From NCBI RefSeq assembly GCF_937127095.1, contig NZ_CAKZLP010000078.1, forward strand, positions 119,493 through 183,492: a stretch of DNA of 64,000 bases. Direction: 5' to 3'. The number at the start of each line of letters is the position of its first letter. Position 1 is the stretch's first letter. Source of the DNA: an uncultured Amphritea sp. (lineage in GTDB: Bacteria > Pseudomonadota > Gammaproteobacteria > Pseudomonadales > Balneatricaceae). The notes below the pieces were generated by a model. The model was not told where the DNA came from. It did not search any database and saw nothing but the letters and a program-made list of their open reading frames with translations. A program made the position numbers and the translations under genes. Shown in pieces: positions 26,901-34,124 of this stretch.

Positions 26901-28688
26901 GGTGTTTATATGGCTTGAATTCTTTCCTGTTGCTGTAGTTCCATTATGGCAAGTACTACAGCTACCATTAACCTCATCATGATTAACCTGAGTTACAGGT
27001 GTCCAGTTGGTATTCGCATGACAGCTTTCACAGCTGTTGCTGGTATTGATATGCCCGCTGTTTTTACCGGTTGCTGTACTGCCATTGTGGCAGGTAGCAC
27101 AGTTCTGAGTCACATTGCTGTGATCAAATACCGCATTGGCCCAACCACTATCTGGATTATGGCAATCGGCACAACTGGCGGTAGTCGGGACATGGGTCGC
27201 TGACTTTCCGCTAGCAATAGAACCGTTATGACAGCTTTCACAGGTGCCCCTCACTTCATTATGGTCAACCCGGGTTTCCGGAGACCAGGTGGATGGGGTA
27301 TGGCAGGCTTCACAGTTATTGGTTGTATTAATATGGCTGGAGCTTTTACCTGTAGCTGTAGTGCCGTTATGGCAGCTTTCACAGCTGCCGTTAACCTGTC
27401 CATGGTCAACCTGGGTAACAGGTGACCAGTTGGTTGGTGTGTGACAGCTTTCACAGCTGTTAGTGGTATTTATGTGACCGCTGTTCTTGCCTGTTGCAGT
27501 CGTTCCGTTATGACAGCTTGCGCAATTACTTACACCAGGGGGGTGCACGAAGTTAGCATCGGCCCAGCCGCGGTCTGGGTTGTGGCAATCTTCACAGGTA
27601 TTGCTACTAGGTATATGGTTGGCTGATTTTCCAGTAGCTGTGGTGCCGTTGTGGCAGCTTTCACAGCTACCATTGACTTCACCGTGGTCGACCTGCGTAA
27701 CCGGCGACCAGCTTGTGCTTGAGTGACAAGCCTCACAGTTGTTGGTGGTATTGATGTGTCCTGAGTTCTTGCCTGTTGAGATGCTGCCGTTATGGCAACT
27801 TACGCAGTTTGTCGCTCCGGCGTGATCAAATTTAGCGCCCGTCCAGGTGTTGATAGAATGGCAATCCTCACAACTATTACTGCTGGGAATATGGTTTCTG
27901 GTTTTTCCTGTGGTGTTGAAGCTACCGTTATGGCAGCTACTGCAGTTGCTGCCGCTGTCCGGGTGGGTCCAGAGGCTTGTGTCACTAAAGTTAGTTGGGC
28001 GGTGGCAATCCTCACAGACATTGTTTGTTGGAATATGATTGCTGCTCTTGCCCGTTGCCTGAGAGCCATTGTGGCAACTGACACAGTTGTTTTCGATGCC
28101 GCTATGATCAAACGAAGAGGTCTGCCAGCCGCTGGTTGCGTGACAGCTTTCACAGTTATTACTGGAAGGTGGGTGGTCGCTCTGCTTACCAAACGCGATC
28201 TGGTTGTTATGGCAGGATACGCAGCTGCCGGTGACTTCATCGTGGTCGACTTTGGGTACATCGGTCCAGCTGCCTGGGCTGTGGCAGCTCTCACAGTTGT
28301 TGCTACTGTTGATATGGTCGCTGGTCTTGGTGGATGCCGGAACGATACTGGAAGAGGAGTGGCATGATGAACAGGTGTTCGGTGTGCCTTTAAACATCCC
28401 CTTAATATGACAGCTGGAGCACTCCAGGTTGGCGTGCTGACCATCCAGCATAAAGCCTGTACTGAGGTGATCGAACTCTTCCCGGGTCGCTTTCTTCGTG
28501 CCTGCGGCCGGGTTAGCATTCTGGGTTTCTGTGTCCAGTTGCTGCAGTTTATCCGGGTCGGACATCGCCTGGGCGGTTGTCGGCAGCATGAGGCTGAGTA
28601 ATAGCAGTATGAATAAGGGAATAAGTTGCCGCAGCATACCCGCGGCTGATGAAACAGGCTTAATTCTTGTTATTGACATACTTATCAC
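23931..28688 (-). CDS. Giant exported multiheme cytochrome c (63 CxxCH motifs)
   Basis: 1585 residues with a signal peptide (cleavage near TTAQA, about residue 41). I counted by hand 63 CxxCH motifs plus one CAGSCH (CX3CH) near the C-terminus, about one per 25 residues. Most of the chain is a tandem repeat of about 47 residues with two hemes, of the form CEACH-x13-VDH-x6-CxxCH-NG-x5-GK-x3-H. The regular extra histidines would supply distal ligands for bis-His hemes. Asn/Thr/Ser-rich loops suggest an extracellular protein. The N-terminal and C-terminal ends are less regular. No lipobox was seen. With the 21-heme protein upstream and the barrel downstream it looks like the surface or wire component of an electron conduit. 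The exact heme count needs checking. Confidence 0.93.
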   Translation of the reverse strand: MISMSITRIKPVSSAAGMLRQLIPLFILLLLSLMLPTTAQAMSDPDKLQQLDTETQNANPAAGTKKATREEFDHLSTGFMLDGQHANLECSSCHIKGMFKGTPNTCSSCHSSSSIVPASTKTSDHINSSNNCESCHSPGSWTDVPKVDHDEVTGSCVSCHNNQIAFGKQSDHPPSSNNCESCHATSGWQTSSFDHSGIENNCVSCHNGSQATGKSSNHIPTNNVCEDCHRPTNFSDTSLWTHPDSGSNCSSCHNGSFNTTGKTRNHIPSSNSCEDCHSINTWTGAKFDHAGATNCVSCHNGSISTGKNSGHINTTNNCEACHSSTSWSPVTQVDHGEVNGSCESCHNGTTATGKSANHIPSSNTCEDCHNPDRGWADANFVHPPGVSNCASCHNGTTATGKNSGHINTTNSCESCHTPTNWSPVTQVDHGQVNGSCESCHNGTTATGKSSSHINTTNNCEACHTPSTWSPETRVDHNEVRGTCESCHNGSIASGKSATHVPTTASCADCHNPDSGWANAVFDHSNVTQNCATCHNGSTATGKNSGHINTSNSCESCHANTNWTPVTQVNHDEVNGSCSTCHNGTTATGKNSSHINTTNNCEACHTPSTWSPETRVDHNEVQGSCESCHNGSIATGKSASHVPTNATCADCHNPNTGWANAVFDHSNVTQNCATCHNGTTATGKNSGHINTTNSCESCHANTNWTPTTQVDHTEVIGSCNSCHNGTAATGKNTSHINSTNNCEACHTSASWSPVTRVDHTEVNGSCSSCHNGTLATGKGTSHINSSNNCEACHSSNSWSPVTVVDHTEVNGTCTSCHNGTTATGKNSSHINTTNNCEACHTPTNWSPVTRVDHAEVNGTCNSCHNGSIALGKSANHVQSSNTCEDCHNTTSFTGAVFDHSGVTGNCSSCHNGTTATGKNATHINTTNSCESCHTPTTWSPVTRVDHGEVNGSCNTCHNGTIATGKNSTHVNTTNNCEACHSSTSWTPVTRVDHGEVNGSCSTCHNGTLATGKNSTHINTTNNCEACHSSSSWSPVTRVDHAEVNGACGTCHNGIVAVGKSANHIQSGNTCDDCHNTTSFAGAVFDHSNVTGSCSSCHNGTTATGKNNSHINTTNNCEACHTPTTWSPTTRVDHAEVNGTCSSCHNGTIALGKSANHVQSSNTCDDCHNTTSFTGAVFDHSGVTGSCSSCHNGTTATGKNSSHINTTNNCESCHTPVSWTPVTRVDHAEVSGTCSSCHNGTIALGKSANHIQSNNTCDDCHNTTSFTGAVFDHSGVTGSCSSCHNGTTATGKNSSHINTTNNCESCHTPVSWSPVTRVDHTEVNGTCSSCHNGSIAMGKSANHIQSGNTCDDCHNTNNWADAVFDHSGVTGSCSSCHNGTTATGKNGTHINSSNNCESCHSSVAWVPATRVDHAEVNGTCNTCHNGVIATGKSANHIQSSNTCDDCHTTNSWFGATFSHDNVSPGTCESCHNGNTATGKPGNHFVTSVACDECHNTTSFVGINFNHSSGSYPGDHRANPSCNACHTSNSQTIPWPTPAYAPSCAGCHANDFRPNKHEGDTVSTARNCAGSCHRQSRSEHSVQDRDWD

Positions 28689-28703
28689 CTATATCCCCCG
28701 GGC

Positions 28704-30290
28704 CTATTGACCCAGGTTGCTTGTGTCGTCAAACGATTCGGTCGTGTGGCATCGTTCACAAAAACGTCCGAAACCGCCAAAATGAACATCATCGCTGCGG
28801 TGGCAGCTAAAACAATCTGAAGCCTGTTCGATATCATCCAGATTTTTTACAGGCTTGATGTGACAGGCCTCACACGGCTGTTCTTTGTGTTTGCCTGTCA
28901 GTTCAAAATCGGTCTGGGTATTGTGGTCGAATTGCCAGATACCCCAGTCATTAGGGGTGTGACACTGTTCGCATCGTCCACCCAGTGTTTCTTTGTGAAC
29001 ATCGTCGTCCTTATGGCAGCTGCTGCAAGCCAGGGCGGTGTCTTTAAATGTTTGTTCCAGGTGGCACTCTTCACAACTGGTAATCGCATGCTGGCCAATC
29101 AAAGGGAAATGGGTCAGATCATGGTCAAAGCGGATGACGCCGGCAAAGGATTCTTCGTCATGGCAGCGATTGCAACTGTCACCCTGCTGCCCCTTATGTA
29201 CATCGTCACCTTTGTGGCAACTGATGCAGTCTGTCTCAAGCTTGTCTTTCAGACTGCCTTTATGGCAACTGTGGCATTCCAGAGGTTTATGACTGCCTCT
29301 GAGTTTGAAATCGGTGTCCCGGTTATGATCGAAGCTGCTTTTCTGCCAATTGTTTTCGCTATGGCAGTCTTTACATTCAGTACCGTTTTTACCCTGGTGG
29401 GTGTCATCGGCACGGTGGCAGTCGATACACTGATCTCCGGGTGATTTGTCATAGGGCGGATCGACATGACAGTTGCTACAGCTGGTCTCTTTATGCGCAC
29501 CCTTGAGACGGAATTCGGTATCATTATTATGGTTAAACTTCAGTTCGTCCCAGCCTTTTTCAGAGTGACACTTTTCGCACTCGCCACCAAAGTTACCGCC
29601 ATGAGCATCGTTTAGGCGGTGGCATGAAACACAGGCTGTTGGAATGTCTTTGTATTGCTCATCTGCATGGCAGCTGCTGCAATTTACGTCAGCGTGTTTA
29701 TCCAGCAGAGGGAAGTCGGTGTCATCATGGTTGAAGCCGGTATCCTGCCAACCGGTCTCTTTGTGACAATCGTCACACTGCTCACCCAATTTACCATTGT
29801 GCTTGTCATCCTGTTTGTGGCAGTCAATACACTGATCAGGCGCTTCGCGAAAACGGTGTGATGCTTCATGGCAGTTGGAGCAAGCCGCCGTTCGGTGTTC
29901 ACCCTTGAGTGGATAATCGGTCAGGTCATGGTTAAACGTGGAGTGGGTCAGCTGGACTATGTCAGCCTCTCTTCCCATGTGGTCAGAGTGACAGGTTTTA
30001 CATTCGATGTTCTTGCTGTTTTCCATCCGGCCGTGAAAACCTGTCCCTGCTTCGATATCTTTGGCGATATTCTGATGATCGTGGCAGGCAAGACAGCGGC
30101 TGCGTTGTTTGGTCTGATCAAAAGACTCATGACAGCTATCGCACTCTGTTTCGAACTGCGCATGTCCATTGATGACTTTACCGGGCATGAGAATGGTTTC
30201 GAAGATATTAGCTTCACCGGGCACACTGAAGCCTAGCAGTACCACCAGGGCAATATATTTCAGCGTTAAGATGCGTTCAGAGAGCTTCAC
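28704..30290 (-). CDS. Exported 21-CxxCH multiheme cytochrome c
   Basis: 528 residues with a signal peptide (about 1-27, VPGEA). I count 21 CxxCH motifs arranged in about seven repeats of 70-75 residues with three hemes each (CxxCHxDDxH, CxxCHxExxW, FxHDxDTDFPLxxxH, CxxCH). Many spare histidines (FDH/FNH, GxH, DDVH) allow bis-His ligation. The chain is highly charged, unlike the Asn/Thr-rich giant cytochrome, which fits a periplasmic carrier bridging to the outer-membrane barrel. The gene lies 15 bases before the giant cytochrome gene on the same strand and is the first gene of the operon. Confidence 0.92.
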   Translation of the reverse strand: MKLSERILTLKYIALVVLLGFSVPGEANIFETILMPGKVINGHAQFETECDSCHESFDQTKQRSRCLACHDHQNIAKDIEAGTGFHGRMENSKNIECKTCHSDHMGREADIVQLTHSTFNHDLTDYPLKGEHRTAACSNCHEASHRFREAPDQCIDCHKQDDKHNGKLGEQCDDCHKETGWQDTGFNHDDTDFPLLDKHADVNCSSCHADEQYKDIPTACVSCHRLNDAHGGNFGGECEKCHSEKGWDELKFNHNNDTEFRLKGAHKETSCSNCHVDPPYDKSPGDQCIDCHRADDTHQGKNGTECKDCHSENNWQKSSFDHNRDTDFKLRGSHKPLECHSCHKGSLKDKLETDCISCHKGDDVHKGQQGDSCNRCHDEESFAGVIRFDHDLTHFPLIGQHAITSCEECHLEQTFKDTALACSSCHKDDDVHKETLGGRCEQCHTPNDWGIWQFDHNTQTDFELTGKHKEQPCEACHIKPVKNLDDIEQASDCFSCHRSDDVHFGGFGRFCERCHTTESFDDTSNLGQ

Positions 30291-30388
30291 TCAACCTCCG
30301 GTAAAGTTAAGCCGTAAACCCTGATGTCTTAGGGATACGGACGGAAAAATGGAGGAATAATAGTGATGGCCATTCCCCCGAACAGGCC

Positions 30389-30404
30389 TGTGATTTCGAT
30401 CACA
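30389..30404. promoter_or_regulatory. CRP/Vfr-like binding site
   Basis: TGTGAT-TTCG-ATCACA matches the CRP consensus TGTGA-N6-TCACA exactly. It is centred about 106 bases before the start codon at 30290. It differs from an FNR site, which would begin TTGAT. It suggests control of the cytochrome operon by cAMP-CRP/Vfr or a related Crp/Fnr regulator. Confidence 0.5.
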
Positions 30405-30510
30405 CGAATTGCATTAGTCGGAATTAGTTAATTGATCGGGGGCGTTAAGCAATATCACCCCGGCAACAATCCGTGCGTTAATTCTCTGGTTGAATCTGTA
30501 AGTTATTAAT

Positions 30511-30526
30511 AGCAATAAGCAGGCCT
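30511..30526 (-). promoter_or_regulatory. Candidate sigma-54 promoter of the cytochrome operon
   Basis: Minus strand AGG-CCTGCTTA-TTGC-T, GG-N10-GC spacing with an intact TTGC. It is about 222 bases before the start at 30290, nearly the same distance as the similar site before the sco operon. The -24 box is imperfect and chance cannot be excluded. Confidence 0.27.
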
Positions 30527-30705
30527 GATTATATAAAATCCTTATTTATCATAATGTTATTAATATTCTTCAAAATGGTTCTCATAAAAGAGCGATGCGG
30601 CAGGTGGAGGTGCTGTCTCAAAGTCCGCACACTTTTTAAGGAATAAACAGGCATTTCCTTATTAATCAACAACTTATAGTGTCTCTGTTTTGATACTCTC
30701 AAAAA

Positions 30706-30721
30706 TGAGAAAAAATTCTCA
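30706..30721 (-). terminator. Terminator-like hairpin after the b-type membrane gene
   Basis: TGAGAA-AAAA-TTCTCA starts 9 bases beyond the stop codon at 30730. On the minus strand the stem is followed by a short T-run (TTTTTG). A weak intrinsic terminator is likely; an overlapping TCTCA-AAAA-TGAGA repeat is present too. Confidence 0.4.
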
Positions 30722-30729
30722 CATGAAAA

Positions 30730-31632
30730 TTAATACATATGAACTGCGGCAACATGAATTAAACCGGTGATGAGTAGCATGCTAAAAAAGACAACATGGA
30801 TCTTATGCCAGTTATGAAAGAGTTTTTCATAGAAGGTAAAGACCGCCATTTTTCGTATCGCCTTGAGCAGAATGCCGACCAGCTTGCAGCACTCTTTGAA
30901 CTGCTTTTCCTCCTGTGTTCTGTCCCAGCCAGAGAGGCGTGCCTGGGTGGAAACTATGGCGCGCAACCGCCGACGAAGGCTGAAATAGGTGATCCATGTG
31001 CTGACGCCGATAAAGATTTTTCGCGGAATAAAGCTCAGCGCTCCACCGCTGGGTTTCATTACATACTCTTCGAACGCTTTTATTTTATTTTCAATGGTTG
31101 GTGCTAGTCCGCTGGTTTGTCCCAGCATCTTTCTCGCCTCATTACTGATATCCATCAGTTCTTCAATGCGTGTGCGGGTGCCGAACAAACCGTAATGAAT
31201 CTGTGCGTAGATGTAACGTCCGGCAATACCGCTGGCGACCACCAAAATCATCGAATAGAGAGCCACATTGCTGTTGGTTGCGCCAAGTGAAAAATTGCTA
31301 TGAAAGGCGATCATTACCGGTGCGATAACACCAATAAACATGTGCAGGTTAAACCAGATTTTGATTGCACCGGTGCTGCGCATGAATTTGAATTTTTTAC
31401 GCGCGGGGTAGATGAAGATGAGCAGGAAGAAAACGCCTGCTACAAGCCCTAACCAGTATCCCAGCCCCCATTCAGCCGTTATCAGATACTCTTCCCGCTG
31501 CTGCCATCCCCATAAAAGAAACAGCCCCAGCGCCACAGAGACGAAGGGCGCTGCAAACTGTTCAAAAGGTGATAAGTGGAGCTTGTTGATATCTGCTTTC
31601 TGCTGCTGTTCAGCCACTTTACTAATGCTCAT
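30730..31632 (-). CDS. Multi-helix membrane protein, likely b-type cytochrome
   Basis: 300 residues. Hydrophobic helices at about 28-44, 56-76, 93-113, 123-145, 205-220 and 278-298. Histidines sit in or at the edges of helices: His97 and His111, His146, His273/276/279, His293 and His298, a pattern that fits heme b ligation as in ferric-reductase-like or b561-like proteins. A long cytoplasmic loop (about 150-205, 220-265) could dock a soluble domain. It lies 15 bases after the CcmI/NrfG-like gene, opposite to the Fe-S flavoprotein gene. I infer quinone or flavoprotein-linked electron exchange with the periplasmic cytochrome. Family assignment is tentative. Confidence 0.65.
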   Translation of the reverse strand: MSISKVAEQQQKADINKLHLSPFEQFAAPFVSVALGLFLLWGWQQREEYLITAEWGLGYWLGLVAGVFFLLIFIYPARKKFKFMRSTGAIKIWFNLHMFIGVIAPVMIAFHSNFSLGATNSNVALYSMILVVASGIAGRYIYAQIHYGLFGTRTRIEELMDISNEARKMLGQTSGLAPTIENKIKAFEEYVMKPSGGALSFIPRKIFIGVSTWITYFSLRRRLRAIVSTQARLSGWDRTQEEKQFKECCKLVGILLKAIRKMAVFTFYEKLFHNWHKIHVVFFSMLLITGLIHVAAVHMY

Positions 31633-31646
31633 CTGATTGCTGTTTG

Positions 31647-32486
31647 TTATTTACGAATCTGGTTAATTTCGATGGTTACGTTGTTTCCCGATGTGGGGTT
31701 AATTGTCTGACTAAAACCTTCCAGATCGCCCTGAGTCGCAGTAGCACTGTCACTAAACGAGATACGTGCGCCAATCACAACCGCTGTAGCGGATGACAGT
31801 TTGCGGTCAGGTATTACGGCATTGGTATCATCGAGGGTAAAGCTGAAGGGCAGTTGTGCCGGGGTTTGACGAATCGCTGCTAACGGCATTGGTGGCCCTT
31901 TATCAGCCCGGGCAAAGATAAACAAAGTCGCGTTTTTATTGCTCAGCTGTTTGGCTAGCTCGGGGGTTATATTTACACTTCCACTCACGGATGCCTGTGC
32001 TTTATCCGGACTGTCTTTTAGCGCCTGATCAATCATCACGGCCGTCAGATTGCGGGATGTCTTCGGCTCGGGAAATGCCCGTGATGGCTGGGCTGGCTGT
32101 TTAGCTGTCATGCCGCTACGTATCTCATCAAGACGGGCTGGAGGTAGTCCCAGCGCTGCAGCTTTAGCGTATGCTTCGTCTGCCGCAGTTTGATTATTCA
32201 TGTATTGATAGGTGCGCCCCAGTAATACCCATCCCTCCATGTCATTCGGTTCATTTTGCAGCCTGTCTTTGAGCTTTTGGGCCATCTGATCAAGTGGGCC
32301 GGCTTCCATGGTGGCGGTTGTTTCAGCCGCCTGTACTGCCATCAGAGAGGCTGATGTATCAGCGCGCTGGGTCATGCCGTTTGGCACATCACCAGATTGA
32401 GTAGAGTTGCTGTCTGTGAGGACAAAGGCAGCAACGGCAATGCCGGCGGTTAAAGTCAGGGCGGTAAACAGGGTATTGCGAGTCAT
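31647..32486 (-). CDS. TPR protein like CcmI/NrfG, cytochrome c maturation
   Basis: 279 residues from the ATG at 32486 (MTRNTLFTALTLTAGIAVAAF); a TTG start 45 bases earlier is possible but less likely. One N-terminal membrane anchor. TPR motif about 75-125 (LKDRLQNEPNDMEGWVLLGRTYQYMNNQTAADEAYAKAAALG) as in NrfG and the C-terminal half of CcmI, then the beta-rich CcmI-type C-terminal domain (VSGSVNITPELA, LFIFARADKGPPMPLAAIR, VVIGARISFSDSATATQGDLEG). Such proteins present apocytochromes for heme attachment. A dedicated copy beside 84 heme motifs makes sense. First gene of a two-gene operon with the b-type protein. Confidence 0.82.
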   Translation of the reverse strand: MTRNTLFTALTLTAGIAVAAFVLTDSNSTQSGDVPNGMTQRADTSASLMAVQAAETTATMEAGPLDQMAQKLKDRLQNEPNDMEGWVLLGRTYQYMNNQTAADEAYAKAAALGLPPARLDEIRSGMTAKQPAQPSRAFPEPKTSRNLTAVMIDQALKDSPDKAQASVSGSVNITPELAKQLSNKNATLFIFARADKGPPMPLAAIRQTPAQLPFSFTLDDTNAVIPDRKLSSATAVVIGARISFSDSATATQGDLEGFSQTINPTSGNNVTIEINQIRK

Positions 32487-32798
32487 ACTATAAGACACTC
32501 CATATATCGGCTTGGTTTCATTAATGCACAAGTCATACCGTTTAGTAAAACTCTATATGTTTCAGATAGATATTAATGTTTCTGTGACAAGGTATATCAT
32601 TGTTGCGAATTTTCTATAAACGGTTGTGGGTTTGGGTGTGTACTGTTGGAGACAGTTGTTGTTGTTATGTAATTTGATTAACGTATTAAATAGTAAATCG
32701 GGTTTTCTTTTTGATAGGAGAGCAGGCAAAAGCAGGTTTCACTCTTATCTCATATTTTCAGAAGATAGAAAATTCAGACGTTTTAATAGGTATTACAC
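32487..32798. other. Divergent promoter region
   Basis: A gap of about 310 bases between two divergent transcripts, the TPR/b-type pair leftward and the flavoprotein/ankyrin pair rightward. A weak GG-N10-GC match (CGG-TATGACTT-GTGC) at 32525-32540 on the minus strand could be a sigma-54 site. The rest is AT-rich with no clear motif. Confidence 0.35.
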
Positions 32799-34124
32799 AT
32801 GAACATACAGCCTGACATTTATCAGTATCTTATTATTGGCGCACCGCTGCTGGCGATCTGGATGCTGTATAACTGGTATAAAACCACCCAGACCCGCGCC
32901 AATCTGGCGATTAAATCAGATGCCATTGCGGCAGGGCTGACTGAGCCGGCTTCACTGCACCCGATTATAAACAGTACGCTGTGTCTTGGTTGCGGATCTT
33001 GCGTCAATGCCTGTCCGGAAGCGAAGCATCAGGTCTTGGGTCTGATTGATAATAAATCCGAGCTGCTAAATCCCTCCGACTGTATCGGCCATGGTGCTTG
33101 TAAAACCGCATGTCCGGCTAACGCTATCGAACTGGTGTTTGGTACTGAGCGTCGTGGATTGGATATTCCCAATGTCAGACCCGATTTTCAGACCAATGTG
33201 CCCGGCATCTATATTGCTGGTGAGCTGGGCGGGATGGGGTTGATCAAAAACGCCACCGAGCAAGGGCGCAAAGCGATGGAAGAGATCGCGAAAGTGTCTG
33301 GAATGGGCTCTGGTGGCGATCTTTTGGATGTTCTGGTGGTAGGTGCCGGGCCTGCAGGTATCACTGCAACCCTTGGGGCGATGGAGAAAAAACTCACAGT
33401 TAAAACGATTGAGCAGGAGTCATTGGGCGGAACCGTGGCTCAGTTTCCGCGCGGTAAGCTGGTGATGACCGCGCCGGCAAAATTGCCAATTGTGGGGGAG
33501 TTTCAGTTTAAAGAAACCACGAAAGAAAAGCTGATCGACTTCTGGGCTGAAGTCGAGCGTAAGACGGGTCTTAAGGTCAACTATAAAGAGCGGGTTGATC
33601 ATATTGATCATCTGCCTGAGGGTGGCTTTGAAGTGACAACCAATAAGTCGGTCTATCGAACCCGTGCGGTGTTGCTGGCCATTGGTCGACGAGGAACACC
33701 CCGCAAGCTGGGTGTGCCGGGTGAGGAGCAGACTAAAGTGGTCTATCGTCTGGTGGACCCTGCACAGTATAAGGGTAAACATGTTCTGGTTGTTGGGGGT
33801 GGCGATAGTGCCCTGGAAGCTGCAACCAGTATTGCAGATGAGCCGGGTACTACAGTGACTATCTCATACCGTAGTGCCGCGTTTGGCCGGGCAAAAGAGA
33901 AAAATCGCCGCAGAGTTGAAGCTGCTGTAGAAAGTGGTCGACTGAACTTAATGTTAAGCTCAACGGTCAATGAGGTGTTGGAGTCTGAAGTTGTGCTTAA
34001 TCTTAATGATGAGCTGCATCGAATTCCGAATGACAGTGTGATCGTATGTGCCGGTGGTATTCTACCGACCGGCTTCTTGAAGCAGATAGGTATTGAGGTC
34101 GAAACGAAATATGGTACTGCCTGA
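32799..34124 (+). CDS. Membrane-anchored Fe-S / FAD / NAD(P) oxidoreductase
   Basis: 441 residues. N-terminal transmembrane helix (about 8-26). Ferredoxin segment with CLGCGSCVNACP (Cys62, 65, 68, 72) and CIGHGACKTACP (Cys95, His98 in place of the second Cys, Cys101, Cys105). Then a thioredoxin-reductase-like flavoprotein with FAD motif VVGAGPAGITA (about 178-188) and NAD(P) motif VVGGGDSALEAA (about 331-342). No CxxC redox disulfide is seen, so it is not a true thioredoxin reductase. It likely moves electrons between NAD(P)H, Fe-S clusters and a membrane partner, and the divergent b-type protein is the obvious candidate. Confidence 0.85.
   Translation: MNIQPDIYQYLIIGAPLLAIWMLYNWYKTTQTRANLAIKSDAIAAGLTEPASLHPIINSTLCLGCGSCVNACPEAKHQVLGLIDNKSELLNPSDCIGHGACKTACPANAIELVFGTERRGLDIPNVRPDFQTNVPGIYIAGELGGMGLIKNATEQGRKAMEEIAKVSGMGSGGDLLDVLVVGAGPAGITATLGAMEKKLTVKTIEQESLGGTVAQFPRGKLVMTAPAKLPIVGEFQFKETTKEKLIDFWAEVERKTGLKVNYKERVDHIDHLPEGGFEVTTNKSVYRTRAVLLAIGRRGTPRKLGVPGEEQTKVVYRLVDPAQYKGKHVLVVGGGDSALEAATSIADEPGTTVTISYRSAAFGRAKEKNRRRVEAAVESGRLNLMLSSTVNEVLESEVVLNLNDELHRIPNDSVIVCAGGILPTGFLKQIGIEVETKYGTA

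Larger units (their letters stand above)
30291..30729. other. Control region of the cytochrome operon
   Basis: A 439-base gap before the 21-heme cytochrome gene with no ORF. It contains the CRP-like site, the sigma-54-like site and the terminator-like hairpin listed separately. The region is AT-rich near 30490-30700. Confidence 0.5.

Noticed and set aside
26313..28367. Long rightward open frames opposite the giant cytochrome gene
   Set aside because: They follow the 141-base coding repeat of the cytochrome on the other strand; low-complexity, no ribosome site or domain. Mirror of a real gene.
23931..28688. Regular DNA repeats that could be taken for a CRISPR or satellite array
   Set aside because: The repeat unit is 141 bases, in frame, and codes for conserved heme motifs, so it is protein repeat, not CRISPR.
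21214..30290. Identification as MtrCAB or OmcS
   Set aside because: Heme counts (63 and 21), repeat type and the SPOR-TPR barrel do not match those proteins; only functional analogy is claimed.
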